From the NCBI GenBank assembly GCA_002299895.1, contig DBOC01000006.1:124001-188000 (forward strand): 64,000 bases of DNA. The letters run 5' to 3'. The notes under the pieces are model-generated. The model worked only from the letters and a program-made list of their open reading frames with translations, searched no databases and had not been told where the DNA came from. Of this stretch, positions 53,201 through 61,035 are shown piece by piece. Position 1 is the first letter of the stretch. Every line of letters begins with the position of its first letter. Made by a program: the position numbers and the translations under genes. Source of the DNA: Sphingomonadales bacterium UBA656. GTDB lineage: Bacteria > Pseudomonadota > Alphaproteobacteria > Sphingomonadales > Sphingomonadaceae.

Positions 53201-53209
53201 TTTGGACAC
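50201..53209 (-). CDS. Large TonB-dependent receptor
   Basis: About 1002 residues. Signal peptide MRAGLLIGCSIFVATPLFAQ (from the sixth residue), TonB box KEAIVVVGSRIEG, plug with NASINLRSVGTGNTLVLVNGRRM (in part) and RRIEVLRDGAAAVYGADAVAG, barrel ending YFELSKEF. The NGRRM plug and ~1000-residue size define a receptor class abundant in sphingomonads, xanthomonads and caulobacters, often for oligosaccharides or peptides. GTG start at 53209 chosen because AAGGGAGG lies nine bases upstream; an ATG at 53257 would add 16 residues overlapping that site. The next gene downstream is ggt, hinting at peptide use. Confidence 0.9.
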   Translation of the reverse strand: MSKNSMRAGLLIGCSIFVATPLFAQTATTSDQPEADTETKEAIVVVGSRIEGSKIAETLPVSVLSEDRIAATGSVSGDDLFRSIPQAGDVQFQEARTTGNLNDARGDNASINLRSVGTGNTLVLVNGRRMILTPGTQTENFVPVQTANTNSLPVGATRRIEVLRDGAAAVYGADAVAGVVNVVTDDKYQGLRFDTRYGSADGTSEKTGAIKAGFKTKSGGRFTLFGSYTKRTPLFASERPFAASENHMPALVGTPWEADTGFDNRSTSSPWGAFTVVATPSPTIRQGTSTTLPTLTTSGVFHIEPITNTAAGCSSTVFNNNLCLKSGGITGTTSRVLRYDENPDRTIRGGLDRINLFSTFRQELGSVELFGELGYYNAKLEGQREQSAPISSAVISIPTTNYYNPFGPTTFNGVANPNRLPDLVGVPTTGLALRITNYRPVDTGPRKFVVTDDSIRSLLGVRGEWGNFKWDSAASYSWARTDDNTKNAVSNTLFQAALARSTPDAYNPFNGGNQLNNSIGDGTPNSAATIQSFLVDVHRISTTSLGTLDFRISNNDIFSLPAGGVGFASGVEGRRETYSDNRDNRLDGTTTYTDSVSGIRYGTDIMGASPAPDVKARRTVVSAYAELAVPVISEDMEIPLVQSIDLQVAARDEHYSDFGNVFKTKVAGAWTVMDGIKLRSAWSQNFRAPNLAQFYSAGTQVANTRTDFAACRLNPATTCSGISTLEVRSGNQNLTPENGETLSAGVIVQPFNNLTFTVDYWSLRSKGVIGLQGAQNQILFDLLERLGGRSNPNVVRLAPVGTQVIGTIDYVKDDYFNLGLRKLAGLDFGVSYDVRNTLLGSFNIDLNASKLLTYEQSASELQAQLIAANAAGTLGSGVTITQAGSQIQVNGNPEWRMSGNLTWKSGPVSAGILVNYVGSVFDTGTLVVNNEFYKLPSVTTVNTYVQYRAGKDQGAFSGTRFRVGARNLFDKQPPLASTNYGFLGSLHDAVGRFVYFELSKEF

Positions 53210-53435
53210 TGTGACTTGCCTCCCTTGGCCGCCCCTCTGCGGCTTATGAATTTGCATCCGAATTGCAGCAAATTCTAAAATTTACAAGCCATAGTTGTTA
53301 CAAATTTGTGATTAATCCACACCGCAAGGCCATCGATTGATCAACAATTGTGCCGGATGCAATGATGCGGGTTGAAGCCATTGCCAATCGGGATGCCAAA
53401 TAAAGCTCGGACTGTGTTGGCCAAAATATAGGCAT

Positions 53436-54338
53436 TTAGCCGGCGACCTTTGGCTGCGTAAAAGCGTTTTGCAACGCATCTAATATAGGGTCAGGATTTC
53501 TGTTTCTGAGCGTGATGGCGCTGACATCATAGCGGGCGCCATCGCTTGGCGGCATCGGCATGACCTTCAGATCGAGCGCGCGGGCTTCACGATTTGCGAA
53601 GGATGCAGGCAATAATGTAATCATGTCGCTTTCGGCGACCAGCGCCAAGCAGGACAAGAGACTGAGAACGCGGTAATGCGGGAAGCCCGAGCGGCGCAGC
53701 CTTTGCTCTATCGCGGCCGGAATTGCAGAGCGATAATTTCTATCATAGCCCGGAATGGCCCATTTATACTGCAGCATCTCATCCGCGCCCAAGGCGTTTT
53801 GCGCCGCCGGATGGTACTTGCGCATCACCGCAACATAAGCCTCGTCGATGATCTTGTGTATATGAAAAAGCCGCTGTTCGGGAATGGCGCTGACGCTGGT
53901 GGAATGAAAAAGCAACATGTCCGCTTCGCGCTGGCGTAACCGGCTCGCGGCGATATCAAGGGGAAGCGTCTCGGCCGTCACGCGTATGTTGGGATGTACT
54001 TTGTAAAAGGATGTGAGCGCCGGCGCTAAGGATGCTTCCATGACCGCTGGTCCAGCAATGAGCCGCAAATGTCGGGTGCCGGTTAACACCTCATCGCCGA
54101 TTTGATCCGCTAAAGCCAAAAGCTCTTCGGCCCGTTGCGCAAGGCGGTTGCCGGCATCGGTGGGGACAACACTGCGCGTCGTCCGGTTAAACAATTCTGC
54201 GCCCAATTCTTGTTCGAGCAATTGCAACGATTTGGTAAGCGCCGAATGCGTCATGCCGAGTTCATTGGCGGCCCGGCTGAAGCTTTTGTTACGGTACACA
54301 GCGACAAACCGGGATAATCTGCTCAAATTTATATTCAT
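53436..54338 (-). CDS. LysR family transcriptional regulator
   Basis: 300 residues. N-terminal winged helix LSRLSRFVAVYRNKSFSRAANELGMTHSALTKSLQLLEQELG (residues ~4-45, landmarks only: SFSRAANELGMTHSALTKSL) followed by LFNRTTRSVVPTDAG; C-terminal effector-binding domain from ~90. ATG at 54338 picked because the family starts a few residues before LSRLSRF; 54374 would add 12. Divergent from the fatty acid hydroxylase gene at 54429, its probable target. Confidence 0.9.
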   Translation of the reverse strand: MNINLSRLSRFVAVYRNKSFSRAANELGMTHSALTKSLQLLEQELGAELFNRTTRSVVPTDAGNRLAQRAEELLALADQIGDEVLTGTRHLRLIAGPAVMEASLAPALTSFYKVHPNIRVTAETLPLDIAASRLRQREADMLLFHSTSVSAIPEQRLFHIHKIIDEAYVAVMRKYHPAAQNALGADEMLQYKWAIPGYDRNYRSAIPAAIEQRLRRSGFPHYRVLSLLSCLALVAESDMITLLPASFANREARALDLKVMPMPPSDGARYDVSAITLRNRNPDPILDALQNAFTQPKVAG

Positions 54339-54349
54339 GTTCCAATAAT

Positions 54350-54362
54350 TACATAATATGTA
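54350..54362. promoter_or_regulatory. Palindrome in the lysR/hydroxylase spacer
   Basis: TACATA-A-TATGTA, 12 bases upstream of the lysR start and 67 bases from the hydroxylase start. Surrounding DNA is very AT-rich. Fits the T-N11-A form of LysR sites. Confidence 0.5.
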
Positions 54363-54428
54363 TTTATTATTCAATTTTTTAAATTTTTAGCCTGTCTATC
54401 CCTAGCATCAATTGCGGGAGAGACATTT

Positions 54429-55364
54429 GTGACCATAAGCCAATTCATCAGCCAAAATTGGGTCGTGATATCATTGGCTGCCTTTGCTTTGGGCATCTTG
54501 CTCGAACTGGCTGCCATTCGCTTCCTGAAGCGCAAGGGCGAGGTGCCGCTAAAGGACTCGCTGCTCTCGATTTTTCTGGGGCTGGCGAGTGACCCGGTAA
54601 ATGCCATATTTGCCTTTATCACTGCCGCCGCTTTGTTCGCAGCGGCCCCCTTTGCCATTGGCGATATACCCGTCACTTGGGGAACGTTCGTCTTGTGCTT
54701 TGTCCTCGACGATTTGCGGTTCTACGTGCACCACCGCATATGCCACCGCGTCCGTTGGGGGTGGGCGATGCATGTCGTGCATCATTCTTCCAGCAACTTT
54801 AACATGCCCATTGCGCTCCGTCAAAGTTGGATGAAGCATTTTACCGGCACGATGATGCTGAAAATTCCGTTGATTTTAATCGGCTTTGATCCTGCTTTGG
54901 TTGTTTTTTGCGGGGTTTTGAATGCAACCTACCAATTCTTCCTACACACCGAGACGATTGACCGTATGCCACGGTGGTTTGAATTTATTTTCAATACGCC
55001 CAGCCATCACCGCGTGCACCATGGTCGCAATCCAGAATATCTGGATGCGAATTTCGCCGGCACGCTTATCATCTGGGACCGGATGTTTGGCACATTTGTC
55101 GAGGAGGACCGCGCGGTGCCCGTTGACTATGGCTTGGTCAAAAATCTGGAGACATTTAACCCCGTGACCATATTAACGCATGAATATGTTGGGATCGTAA
55201 AAGATACGACGCAGCGCGGGCTGAGTTTGTCGCAGAGATTATGTTATATTTTTGCGCCGCCCGGCTGGAGCCATGACGGGTCGCGTTTGACATCGACAGA
55301 CATCAAGCGGGAGGCGGGATTACTGCCCCATGACCATGCAACAGCTTCGGTGCCGAGGGCATGA
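54429..55364 (+). CDS. Sterol desaturase/fatty acid hydroxylase family membrane protein
   Basis: 311 residues, di-iron membrane oxygenase. Histidine boxes: HHRICHRVRWGWAMHVVHHSS (HxxxH and HxxHH, ~100-120), and late HHRVHHGRNPEYLD. Several hydrophobic segments at ~10-30, ~50-75, ~80-95 and ~145-165. GTG start with GGGAG eight bases upstream. Introduces hydroxyl or double bond into a lipid; substrate unknown. Overlaps the next gene by four bases. Confidence 0.9.
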   Translation: MTISQFISQNWVVISLAAFALGILLELAAIRFLKRKGEVPLKDSLLSIFLGLASDPVNAIFAFITAAALFAAAPFAIGDIPVTWGTFVLCFVLDDLRFYVHHRICHRVRWGWAMHVVHHSSSNFNMPIALRQSWMKHFTGTMMLKIPLILIGFDPALVVFCGVLNATYQFFLHTETIDRMPRWFEFIFNTPSHHRVHHGRNPEYLDANFAGTLIIWDRMFGTFVEEDRAVPVDYGLVKNLETFNPVTILTHEYVGIVKDTTQRGLSLSQRLCYIFAPPGWSHDGSRLTSTDIKREAGLLPHDHATASVPRA

Positions 55365-55939
55365 TGCCGACCCATTACGCGCTATCTGATGCCGCCATTG
55401 TCCTCGTGACCATTTTTGCAGGCCATGCGCTCTGGCGAAACGGCCGGGTTTTGCCGGCATTTGCAATGGCATGCTTTGGCATAGCGGCCGGTGTCGGCGT
55501 GGTGCGCTTTGGCGGTGGTTTGCAGGACGCGCTCGCCGCTTTACATTCTGGTGCGTCCCAATTGCTGGGGCTTGCCGGGGCCTTGGCGGTCGTATCGCAT
55601 TATCTGTTCCCGCCAAAGGATAGAAACGGGATCGGCATAATCGCAATAATACTATGTCTGGCCACAGCAATCTTCTTTGTCGCGCACCCCTTTCTTGGCC
55701 CCCTTTTCCTATTGGCTCTCATGGGGGCTTTTTTTGCCGCGATTGTGCGCCCTGGCGCATCGCAGCCTAAATGGCTTGTGCCCGTCGCCTGCGCCGTGAT
55801 GCTTGCCAATACGCTGTTCATTCGGCAGGCCCCGTGGCTTGATGCGGCGGTTGCGTGGCATGCCTATCATCTGGTGATTGCGCTCGCGCTCGCGGCACTC
55901 GCAAGGGGTGTGATGTCCACCGAACAACGCGTGGCATAA
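55361..55939 (+). CDS. Hypothetical integral membrane protein
   Basis: 192 residues, about six hydrophobic helices (ALSDAAIVLVTIFAGHALW, LPAFAMACFGIAAGVGVV, GASQLLGLAGALAVVSHYL, GIIAIILCLATAIFFVA, FLGPLFLLALMGAFFAA, LVPVACAVMLANTLF). Family not recognised. ATGATG start overlaps the hydroxylase stop, so a partner in the same lipid modification is plausible. Confidence 0.8.
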   Translation: MMPTHYALSDAAIVLVTIFAGHALWRNGRVLPAFAMACFGIAAGVGVVRFGGGLQDALAALHSGASQLLGLAGALAVVSHYLFPPKDRNGIGIIAIILCLATAIFFVAHPFLGPLFLLALMGAFFAAIVRPGASQPKWLVPVACAVMLANTLFIRQAPWLDAAVAWHAYHLVIALALAALARGVMSTEQRVA

Positions 55940-55967
55940 TCTTAGACTAGCCTGCAGATGGACCCAG

Positions 55968-55983
55968 TTGAATAAGCGTTCAA
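55968..55983. promoter_or_regulatory. BetI-type operator candidate before the betI-betB fusion
   Basis: TTGAATAAGCGTTCAA, arms TTGAA/TTCAA around six bases, 18 bases before the ATG at 56002. The right half CGTTCAAT resembles BetI half-sites as I remember them (TTGAAC...GTTCAA). Would allow autoregulation. Confidence 0.55.
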
Positions 55984-56001
55984 TCTTTGATACGCGAGGC
56001 T

Positions 56002-57999
56002 ATGTCTCAAATTAAAACTGATCGTCGCCAACATATCATTGCTTCGGCAATTGCCGTTTTGGCCGAATATGGAATAGTTGAATTCACGTTCAATAAGGTT
56101 GCGCAGCATGCCGGTGTCTCTGCGGCGTTGCTCGTGCATTATTTTGCGAACAAAGAGGCCTTGCTTGAAGCGGCCTTTCGTTCGGTCGTGCGCCAGTTGA
56201 ACCAGGAGGCAACGGCGCGTGTTCGGCTCGCGGCTGGACCCCGCGCGCGCATTGAGGCGCTGGTGGACGCGCATCTGGGACATAATGATTTTTCGGAGGA
56301 AACGGCACGGGTTTGGCTGTCATTCTGGGGGCAAGCGCTGCATGTGCCGCAGCTTGCCCGCGTACAGCGGGCGCACCAACAGCGCATGTTGTCTAACTTG
56401 AAATTTGATCTGCGCAGGCTGGTTGACGCGCGCGATATATTGCCGATGGCGCATCATATCGCAGCAATGATCGATGGTGTTTGGCTGCGCGCGGCTATGA
56501 ATGGTGGCGCGGCGCTTCAGAATGGCTTGGCCCGCGACCTTATTTTTGATTTCATTGCGCGCAATGTCGCGTCCACCCAAGCTGCTCCGGCTGCCTCGCA
56601 TTTTGACACGATCAATCCAGCGACAGGGCAATTGCTCGCAACCATCCGCATCGACGGGCAGGCAGAGGTCGATAAGGCTGTCGCGCGCGCGGCGCACGCC
56701 CAAAGCTTATGGGCCAAAACACCGGGGGTAGAGCGCGGACGCATCTTGCATCGTGCTGCTGCCTTGCTGGTGGAACGCAATGATGTGCTCGCGCGGCTCG
56801 AAACCGAAGACACCGGCAAGCCCATCCAAGAAACCATCGCCGTTGATGTTTTATCCGGCGCCGATTGTATCGAATATTATGCGGGTCTAGCGCGCAGCAT
56901 CGCCGGTGAACATCATGATCTGGGCACAGGCGCATTCGGTTACACAAGGCGGGAACCCTTAGGTGTCGTTGCCGGCATTGGCGCGTGGAACTATCCCATA
57001 CAAATCGCGTGCTGGAAATCCGCGCCCGCTTTGGCTTGCGGAAACGCCATGATCTTTAAGCCAGCGGAACTGACGCCACTGACCGCGATAGAATTGGAGA
57101 AAGTCTATCTTGAGGCAGGCCTTCCCGATGGCTTGTTTCAAGTCGTGCAGGGGAAAGCGGACACCGGTCGGTTGCTTAGCCTGCATCCGGGCATCGCCAA
57201 AGTGTCCCTGACCGGCGAAGTGGGTACAGGCAAAAAGGTGATGGTGGATGCGGCAGGCACGCTGAAATATGTCACCTTTGAATTGGGCGGAAAATCGGCG
57301 CTGATCATCTTTGAAGATGCGGATTTGGACGAAGCCGTATCGGGCGCATTGCTTGCCAATTTTTATTCGGCAGGTGAGGTGTGCACCAACGGCACCCGCG
57401 TTTTTGTGCACAAGAATGTCCGTGATGCGTTTTTGGCAAAATTGAAGGCGCGGACAGAGGCGATGGTGATTGGCGATCCGCTCGATCCCGCCACCCAAAT
57501 GGGCGCATTGATTTCGCAAGCGCATATGGAAAAGGTGCTTGGCTATATCGCGCTGGGGCAGCAGCAGGGTGCCACTTTGCTTACCGGCGGGAAGCGGGCG
57601 GTGCGGGGCAATCTGGCGCAGGGGGCGTTTGTTGAGCCGACCATCTTCACGCACTGCACCGACGATATGGCTATTGTCCGGGAAGAAATATTTGGTCCCG
57701 TCATGGCGGTGCTCGATTTTGAAGATGAGGCAGAGGTTATCGCCCGGGCGAACGCCACAGAATTCGGTTTGGCAGCGGGTATATTCACCAACAATCTGAC
57801 GCGCGCGCATCGTGTCATCGCGGCGTTGGAGGCGGGCACCTGCTGGATCAACACCTATAATATCACGCCGATTGAAATGCCCTTTGGCGGCAACAAGCAA
57901 TCGGGTTTGGGCCGCGAAAATGGCAAGGCAGCGATTGAACATTATACGCAGCTGAAGAGCGTCTATGTCGCTATGGAACCAATCGATGCCCCTTATTGA
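56002..57999 (+). CDS. BetI-BetB fusion: TetR repressor joined to betaine aldehyde dehydrogenase
   Basis: One 665-residue frame. Residues 1-~190 are a complete BetI: helix-turn-helix FTFNKVAQHAGVSAALLVHYF and C-terminal VWLSFWGQALHVPQLARVQRAHQQRMLSNL (in part) and IDGVWLRAAMNGG. A short linker (STQAAPAAS) leads into BetB at Asp202 in HFDTINPATGQLLA. The dehydrogenase keeps AGIGAWNYPIQIACWKSAPALACGNAMIFKP (landmarks), Glu427 in FELGGKS and nucleophile Cys461 in AGEVCTNGTR, so it should oxidise betaine aldehyde to glycine betaine. About 20 N-terminal BetB residues are missing. Usual betI-betB-betA order is preserved. ATG at 56002; a TTG at 55987 is possible. Confidence 0.9.
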   Translation: MSQIKTDRRQHIIASAIAVLAEYGIVEFTFNKVAQHAGVSAALLVHYFANKEALLEAAFRSVVRQLNQEATARVRLAAGPRARIEALVDAHLGHNDFSEETARVWLSFWGQALHVPQLARVQRAHQQRMLSNLKFDLRRLVDARDILPMAHHIAAMIDGVWLRAAMNGGAALQNGLARDLIFDFIARNVASTQAAPAASHFDTINPATGQLLATIRIDGQAEVDKAVARAAHAQSLWAKTPGVERGRILHRAAALLVERNDVLARLETEDTGKPIQETIAVDVLSGADCIEYYAGLARSIAGEHHDLGTGAFGYTRREPLGVVAGIGAWNYPIQIACWKSAPALACGNAMIFKPAELTPLTAIELEKVYLEAGLPDGLFQVVQGKADTGRLLSLHPGIAKVSLTGEVGTGKKVMVDAAGTLKYVTFELGGKSALIIFEDADLDEAVSGALLANFYSAGEVCTNGTRVFVHKNVRDAFLAKLKARTEAMVIGDPLDPATQMGALISQAHMEKVLGYIALGQQQGATLLTGGKRAVRGNLAQGAFVEPTIFTHCTDDMAIVREEIFGPVMAVLDFEDEAEVIARANATEFGLAAGIFTNNLTRAHRVIAALEAGTCWINTYNITPIEMPFGGNKQSGLGRENGKAAIEHYTQLKSVYVAMEPIDAPY

Positions 58000-59653
58000 A
58001 GCCGCAGATTATATCATCGTCGGCGCAGGGTCGGCGGGATGCGTGTTGGCGGACCGGTTGAGCGCCGATGGCGCGCATCGGGTCATATTGCTTGAATATG
58101 GTGGCAGTGACCGATCGGTCTTCATCCAGATGCCGGCGGCGCTTGCCTACCCCATGAATACCAAAAGGTGGAATTGGGGCTATGAGAGCGAACCCGAGCC
58201 GCATTTGAATAACCGGCGGCTGAACTGCCCGCGCGGCAAAGGATTGGGCGGATCATCATCGATTAACGGCCTTGTTTATGTCCGCGGCAACGCGCTCGAT
58301 TTTGAACGTTGGAAAGAAGAGGAAGGCGCAACGGGATGGGGCTATGCCGATGTGCTGCCTTATTTCAAACGCGCCGAAGGCCGGGCCGAGGGCGGCGATA
58401 CCTATCGGGGCGGCGATGGTCCGCTCTCGACCAGTTATGGCCCGCTCGACAATCCGCTGCATCAAGCTTGGCTCGATGCGGCGCAACAGGCTGGCTATAG
58501 CCTGACCGAAGATTATAACGGCTATGCCCAAGAAGGTTTTGGCCGGATGGACATGACAGTGCGGAACGGCACGCGTTGTTCGGCGGCCAAGGCCTATCTA
58601 TATGAAGCCCGCAAACGGCCCAATCTGAAAGTTATCGAAAAGGCGCTTGTGACGCGCATCTTGTTTGATGGCACGCGCGCCATTGGGGTGGAGTATGAAC
58701 GCGCAGGTCAGTTGCATCATTTGCACGCGGCGCGCGAAGTCATCCTGTCGGGCGGCCCCATCAATTCGGTGCAACTGCTGAAGCTTTCGGGCATCGGTCC
58801 AGCAGAGGAATTGAAAGCGCATGGGATAGACGTGCGCGCAGACCGTCCCGGCGTGGGTGCGAACTTACAAGATCATCTGGAATTTTATTTCCAAATGGCC
58901 TGCACGCAACCCATCACTTTGTACGGTAAGGCCAATCTTCTCGGCAAAGCGATGGTCGGTGCGCAATGGCTATTCGGGCGATCGGGGTTGGGGGCGTCAA
59001 ACCAGTTTGAAAGCTGCGGCTTCATCCGCAGCCGTGCGGGTATCAAATATCCGGATATCCAATATCATTTCTTTCCAATGGCGATTAATTACGACGGATC
59101 TTCCTTGGCAACGGAGCATGGCTTTCAGGCCCATGTTGGCCCGATGCGATCAAAGAGCCGCGGAACGGTAACGCTAAAAAGCGCCGACCCGCACGACAAG
59201 CCCAAAATTGTGTTCAATTATATGAGCCATCCCGACGATTGGACCGAAATGCGGGCCTGTGTGCGGTTGACACGTGAGATTTTTCAACAGCCTGCCTTTG
59301 CGCCATTTCGCGGAAGGGAAATTCAACCGGGCGCGGATTGTATCACCGATGCGCAGATTGATGCCTTCATTGCCGAGCATGTCGAGAGCGCGCTGCACCC
59401 CAGTTGCACATGCAAGATGGGCAGCCCGCGTGACCCAATGGCCGTGGTCGATCCCGAATTGCGGGTAATCGGTGTCCAAGGACTGCGTGTCGTGGATAGC
59501 GGTGTGATGCCGAGCATCACCACGGGCAATCTGAATGCGCCGACGATCATGATCGGTGAAAAGGCGGCAGATCATATTCTTGGCAAGCCCATGCTCGCCC
59601 CGTCAAATGCGCCATTTTACGTCGCGCCTAATTGGAATGACGCTCAAAGATGA
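57986..59653 (+). CDS. betA: Choline dehydrogenase
   Basis: GMC-family FAD oxidoreductase converting choline to betaine aldehyde. 555 residues. Seen: DYIIVGAGSAGCVLADRLS, PRGKGLGGSSSINGLVYVRG, GPINSVQLLKLSGIGP, and the active-site His/Asn region HPSCTCKMG plus STTGNLNAPTIMIGEKAAD (the latter near residue 530; first letter from context). Start at the ATG at 57986, inside the betI-betB frame by 14 bases; an ATG at 57965 is possible. Product goes to the BetB half of the fusion. Confidence 0.93.
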   Translation: MPLIEAADYIIVGAGSAGCVLADRLSADGAHRVILLEYGGSDRSVFIQMPAALAYPMNTKRWNWGYESEPEPHLNNRRLNCPRGKGLGGSSSINGLVYVRGNALDFERWKEEEGATGWGYADVLPYFKRAEGRAEGGDTYRGGDGPLSTSYGPLDNPLHQAWLDAAQQAGYSLTEDYNGYAQEGFGRMDMTVRNGTRCSAAKAYLYEARKRPNLKVIEKALVTRILFDGTRAIGVEYERAGQLHHLHAAREVILSGGPINSVQLLKLSGIGPAEELKAHGIDVRADRPGVGANLQDHLEFYFQMACTQPITLYGKANLLGKAMVGAQWLFGRSGLGASNQFESCGFIRSRAGIKYPDIQYHFFPMAINYDGSSLATEHGFQAHVGPMRSKSRGTVTLKSADPHDKPKIVFNYMSHPDDWTEMRACVRLTREIFQQPAFAPFRGREIQPGADCITDAQIDAFIAEHVESALHPSCTCKMGSPRDPMAVVDPELRVIGVQGLRVVDSGVMPSITTGNLNAPTIMIGEKAADHILGKPMLAPSNAPFYVAPNWNDAQR

Positions 59654-61014
59654 TAAAAACGATACTCGAGCCCGCCCGCAATATTGATGTGATCCGCCAA
59701 ACCGACGTGCTGGTCGTTGGCTCTGGCCCAGGTGGCCTTGCCGCAGCTTTGGCATCAGCGCGCGCGGGCGTCGAGACAACCTTGCTGGAACGTTATGGCT
59801 GTTTCGGCGGCAATATCACGCAAGTCGGCGTGGAGGGTTTTGCATGGTATCGGCATCCCACCACCATTGACAGCGAGGGCATTGGCCGCGAGTTTGAAGA
59901 GCGCGCCAAGTCTATGGGCGCTGCTATGCCCGAGCCGCAATCGATCAGCCACAGTCTGGATGCCGAAGCCTTCAAATTTGTAGCAGATACGCTCGTCGAG
60001 GAAGCAGGCGTGATGCCGATGCTGCACCGCTTATGTGTCGCCCCCATCATGGAGGGCAATATGATCCGCGGCGTGATTGTGGAGAGCAAGGCAGGTCGTG
60101 AAGCGATCCTCGCCAAACGCGTGATTGACGCGACAGGGGATGCCGACATTGCCCACCGCGCGGGTGCACCCACGCATATGCACCCCGTAGACGAAATGAT
60201 GTCGGTCTCGGTCATGTTTTCGATGTGCGGCGTGAACAAGACGCGGTTCATCGATGCGGTGAAGGCGGATCCGCAAACCTATGGCGACTGGGCCGTGGGC
60301 GGGGAGTGGGAAGTGATTACCAGCGGCAAAGAGGATGCGATGTTCTCGCCCTTTTTGCGCAAGCCATTTCAAAAGGCCTTGGAAGCGGGCCTGATACCCG
60401 ACAGCGTCAAAACCATGGCCGGCACGTGGGGTACCGTTTCCGATCAGGGGGATCTGACCTATCTCAACATGTGTCATTTATATCTGAATGGTACCGATCC
60501 CGATGCGCTGACGCAGGGCGAAATGGCAGGGCGTAAGCAGGCGATGCACGCCATAGCGGCGTTGCAGGCGTTTATGCCCGGATGCGAAGAGGCGAAGCTG
60601 CGCAATTTCGGCATGACTTTGGGTATTCGCGATACGCGCAAAATTGATGCGGTGTACAACATGACCGCGGACGATGTGATGGAGCAGGGCCGCTTTGACG
60701 ATAGCATCGGCATCTTCCCAGAATTTATCGACGGATATGGCTATCTTATCTTGCCGACGACCGGCCGCTATTTCCATCTGCCTTATCGGTCGATGTTGCC
60801 CAAAAATGTCCGGCATTTGATTACCGCTGGCCGCGTGATTGGCGGCGATAAGGTTAGCCATGCCGCCGTTCGCAACATGATGTGTTGCGCCGTTGCAGGA
60901 CAAGGTGCCGGTGTTGCTGCGGCGCTCGCCGTCAAATCGGATAAGGACTTTAGCGAAGTCGACATCAATGCCGTGCAAAAAGAATTGCTCCGCCAAGGCG
61001 CGCGTATTTCGTAA
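59650..61014 (+). CDS. FAD-dependent oxidoreductase (FAD_oxidored family)
   Basis: 454 residues. N-terminal dinucleotide-binding VLVVGSGPGGLAAALASARAG, ERYGCFGGNITQVGVEGFAWY, then RVIDATGDADIAHRAGAPTH and C-terminal TAGRVIGGDKVSHAAVRNMMCCAVAGQGAG (in part). Such proteins are found in many catabolic operons without firm function. ATGA overlap with betA makes it the last gene of the choline operon; a role in later steps of betaine or sarcosine oxidation is a guess. Confidence 0.85.
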   Translation: MIKTILEPARNIDVIRQTDVLVVGSGPGGLAAALASARAGVETTLLERYGCFGGNITQVGVEGFAWYRHPTTIDSEGIGREFEERAKSMGAAMPEPQSISHSLDAEAFKFVADTLVEEAGVMPMLHRLCVAPIMEGNMIRGVIVESKAGREAILAKRVIDATGDADIAHRAGAPTHMHPVDEMMSVSVMFSMCGVNKTRFIDAVKADPQTYGDWAVGGEWEVITSGKEDAMFSPFLRKPFQKALEAGLIPDSVKTMAGTWGTVSDQGDLTYLNMCHLYLNGTDPDALTQGEMAGRKQAMHAIAALQAFMPGCEEAKLRNFGMTLGIRDTRKIDAVYNMTADDVMEQGRFDDSIGIFPEFIDGYGYLILPTTGRYFHLPYRSMLPKNVRHLITAGRVIGGDKVSHAAVRNMMCCAVAGQGAGVAAALAVKSDKDFSEVDINAVQKELLRQGARIS

Positions 61015-61035
61015 ACTCAGGGTCTGTTCGCGCCG

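Noticed and set aside
56959..57942. 327-codon minus-strand open frame
   Set aside because: Antisense to the catalytic part of the BetI-BetB fusion; a codon-bias shadow.
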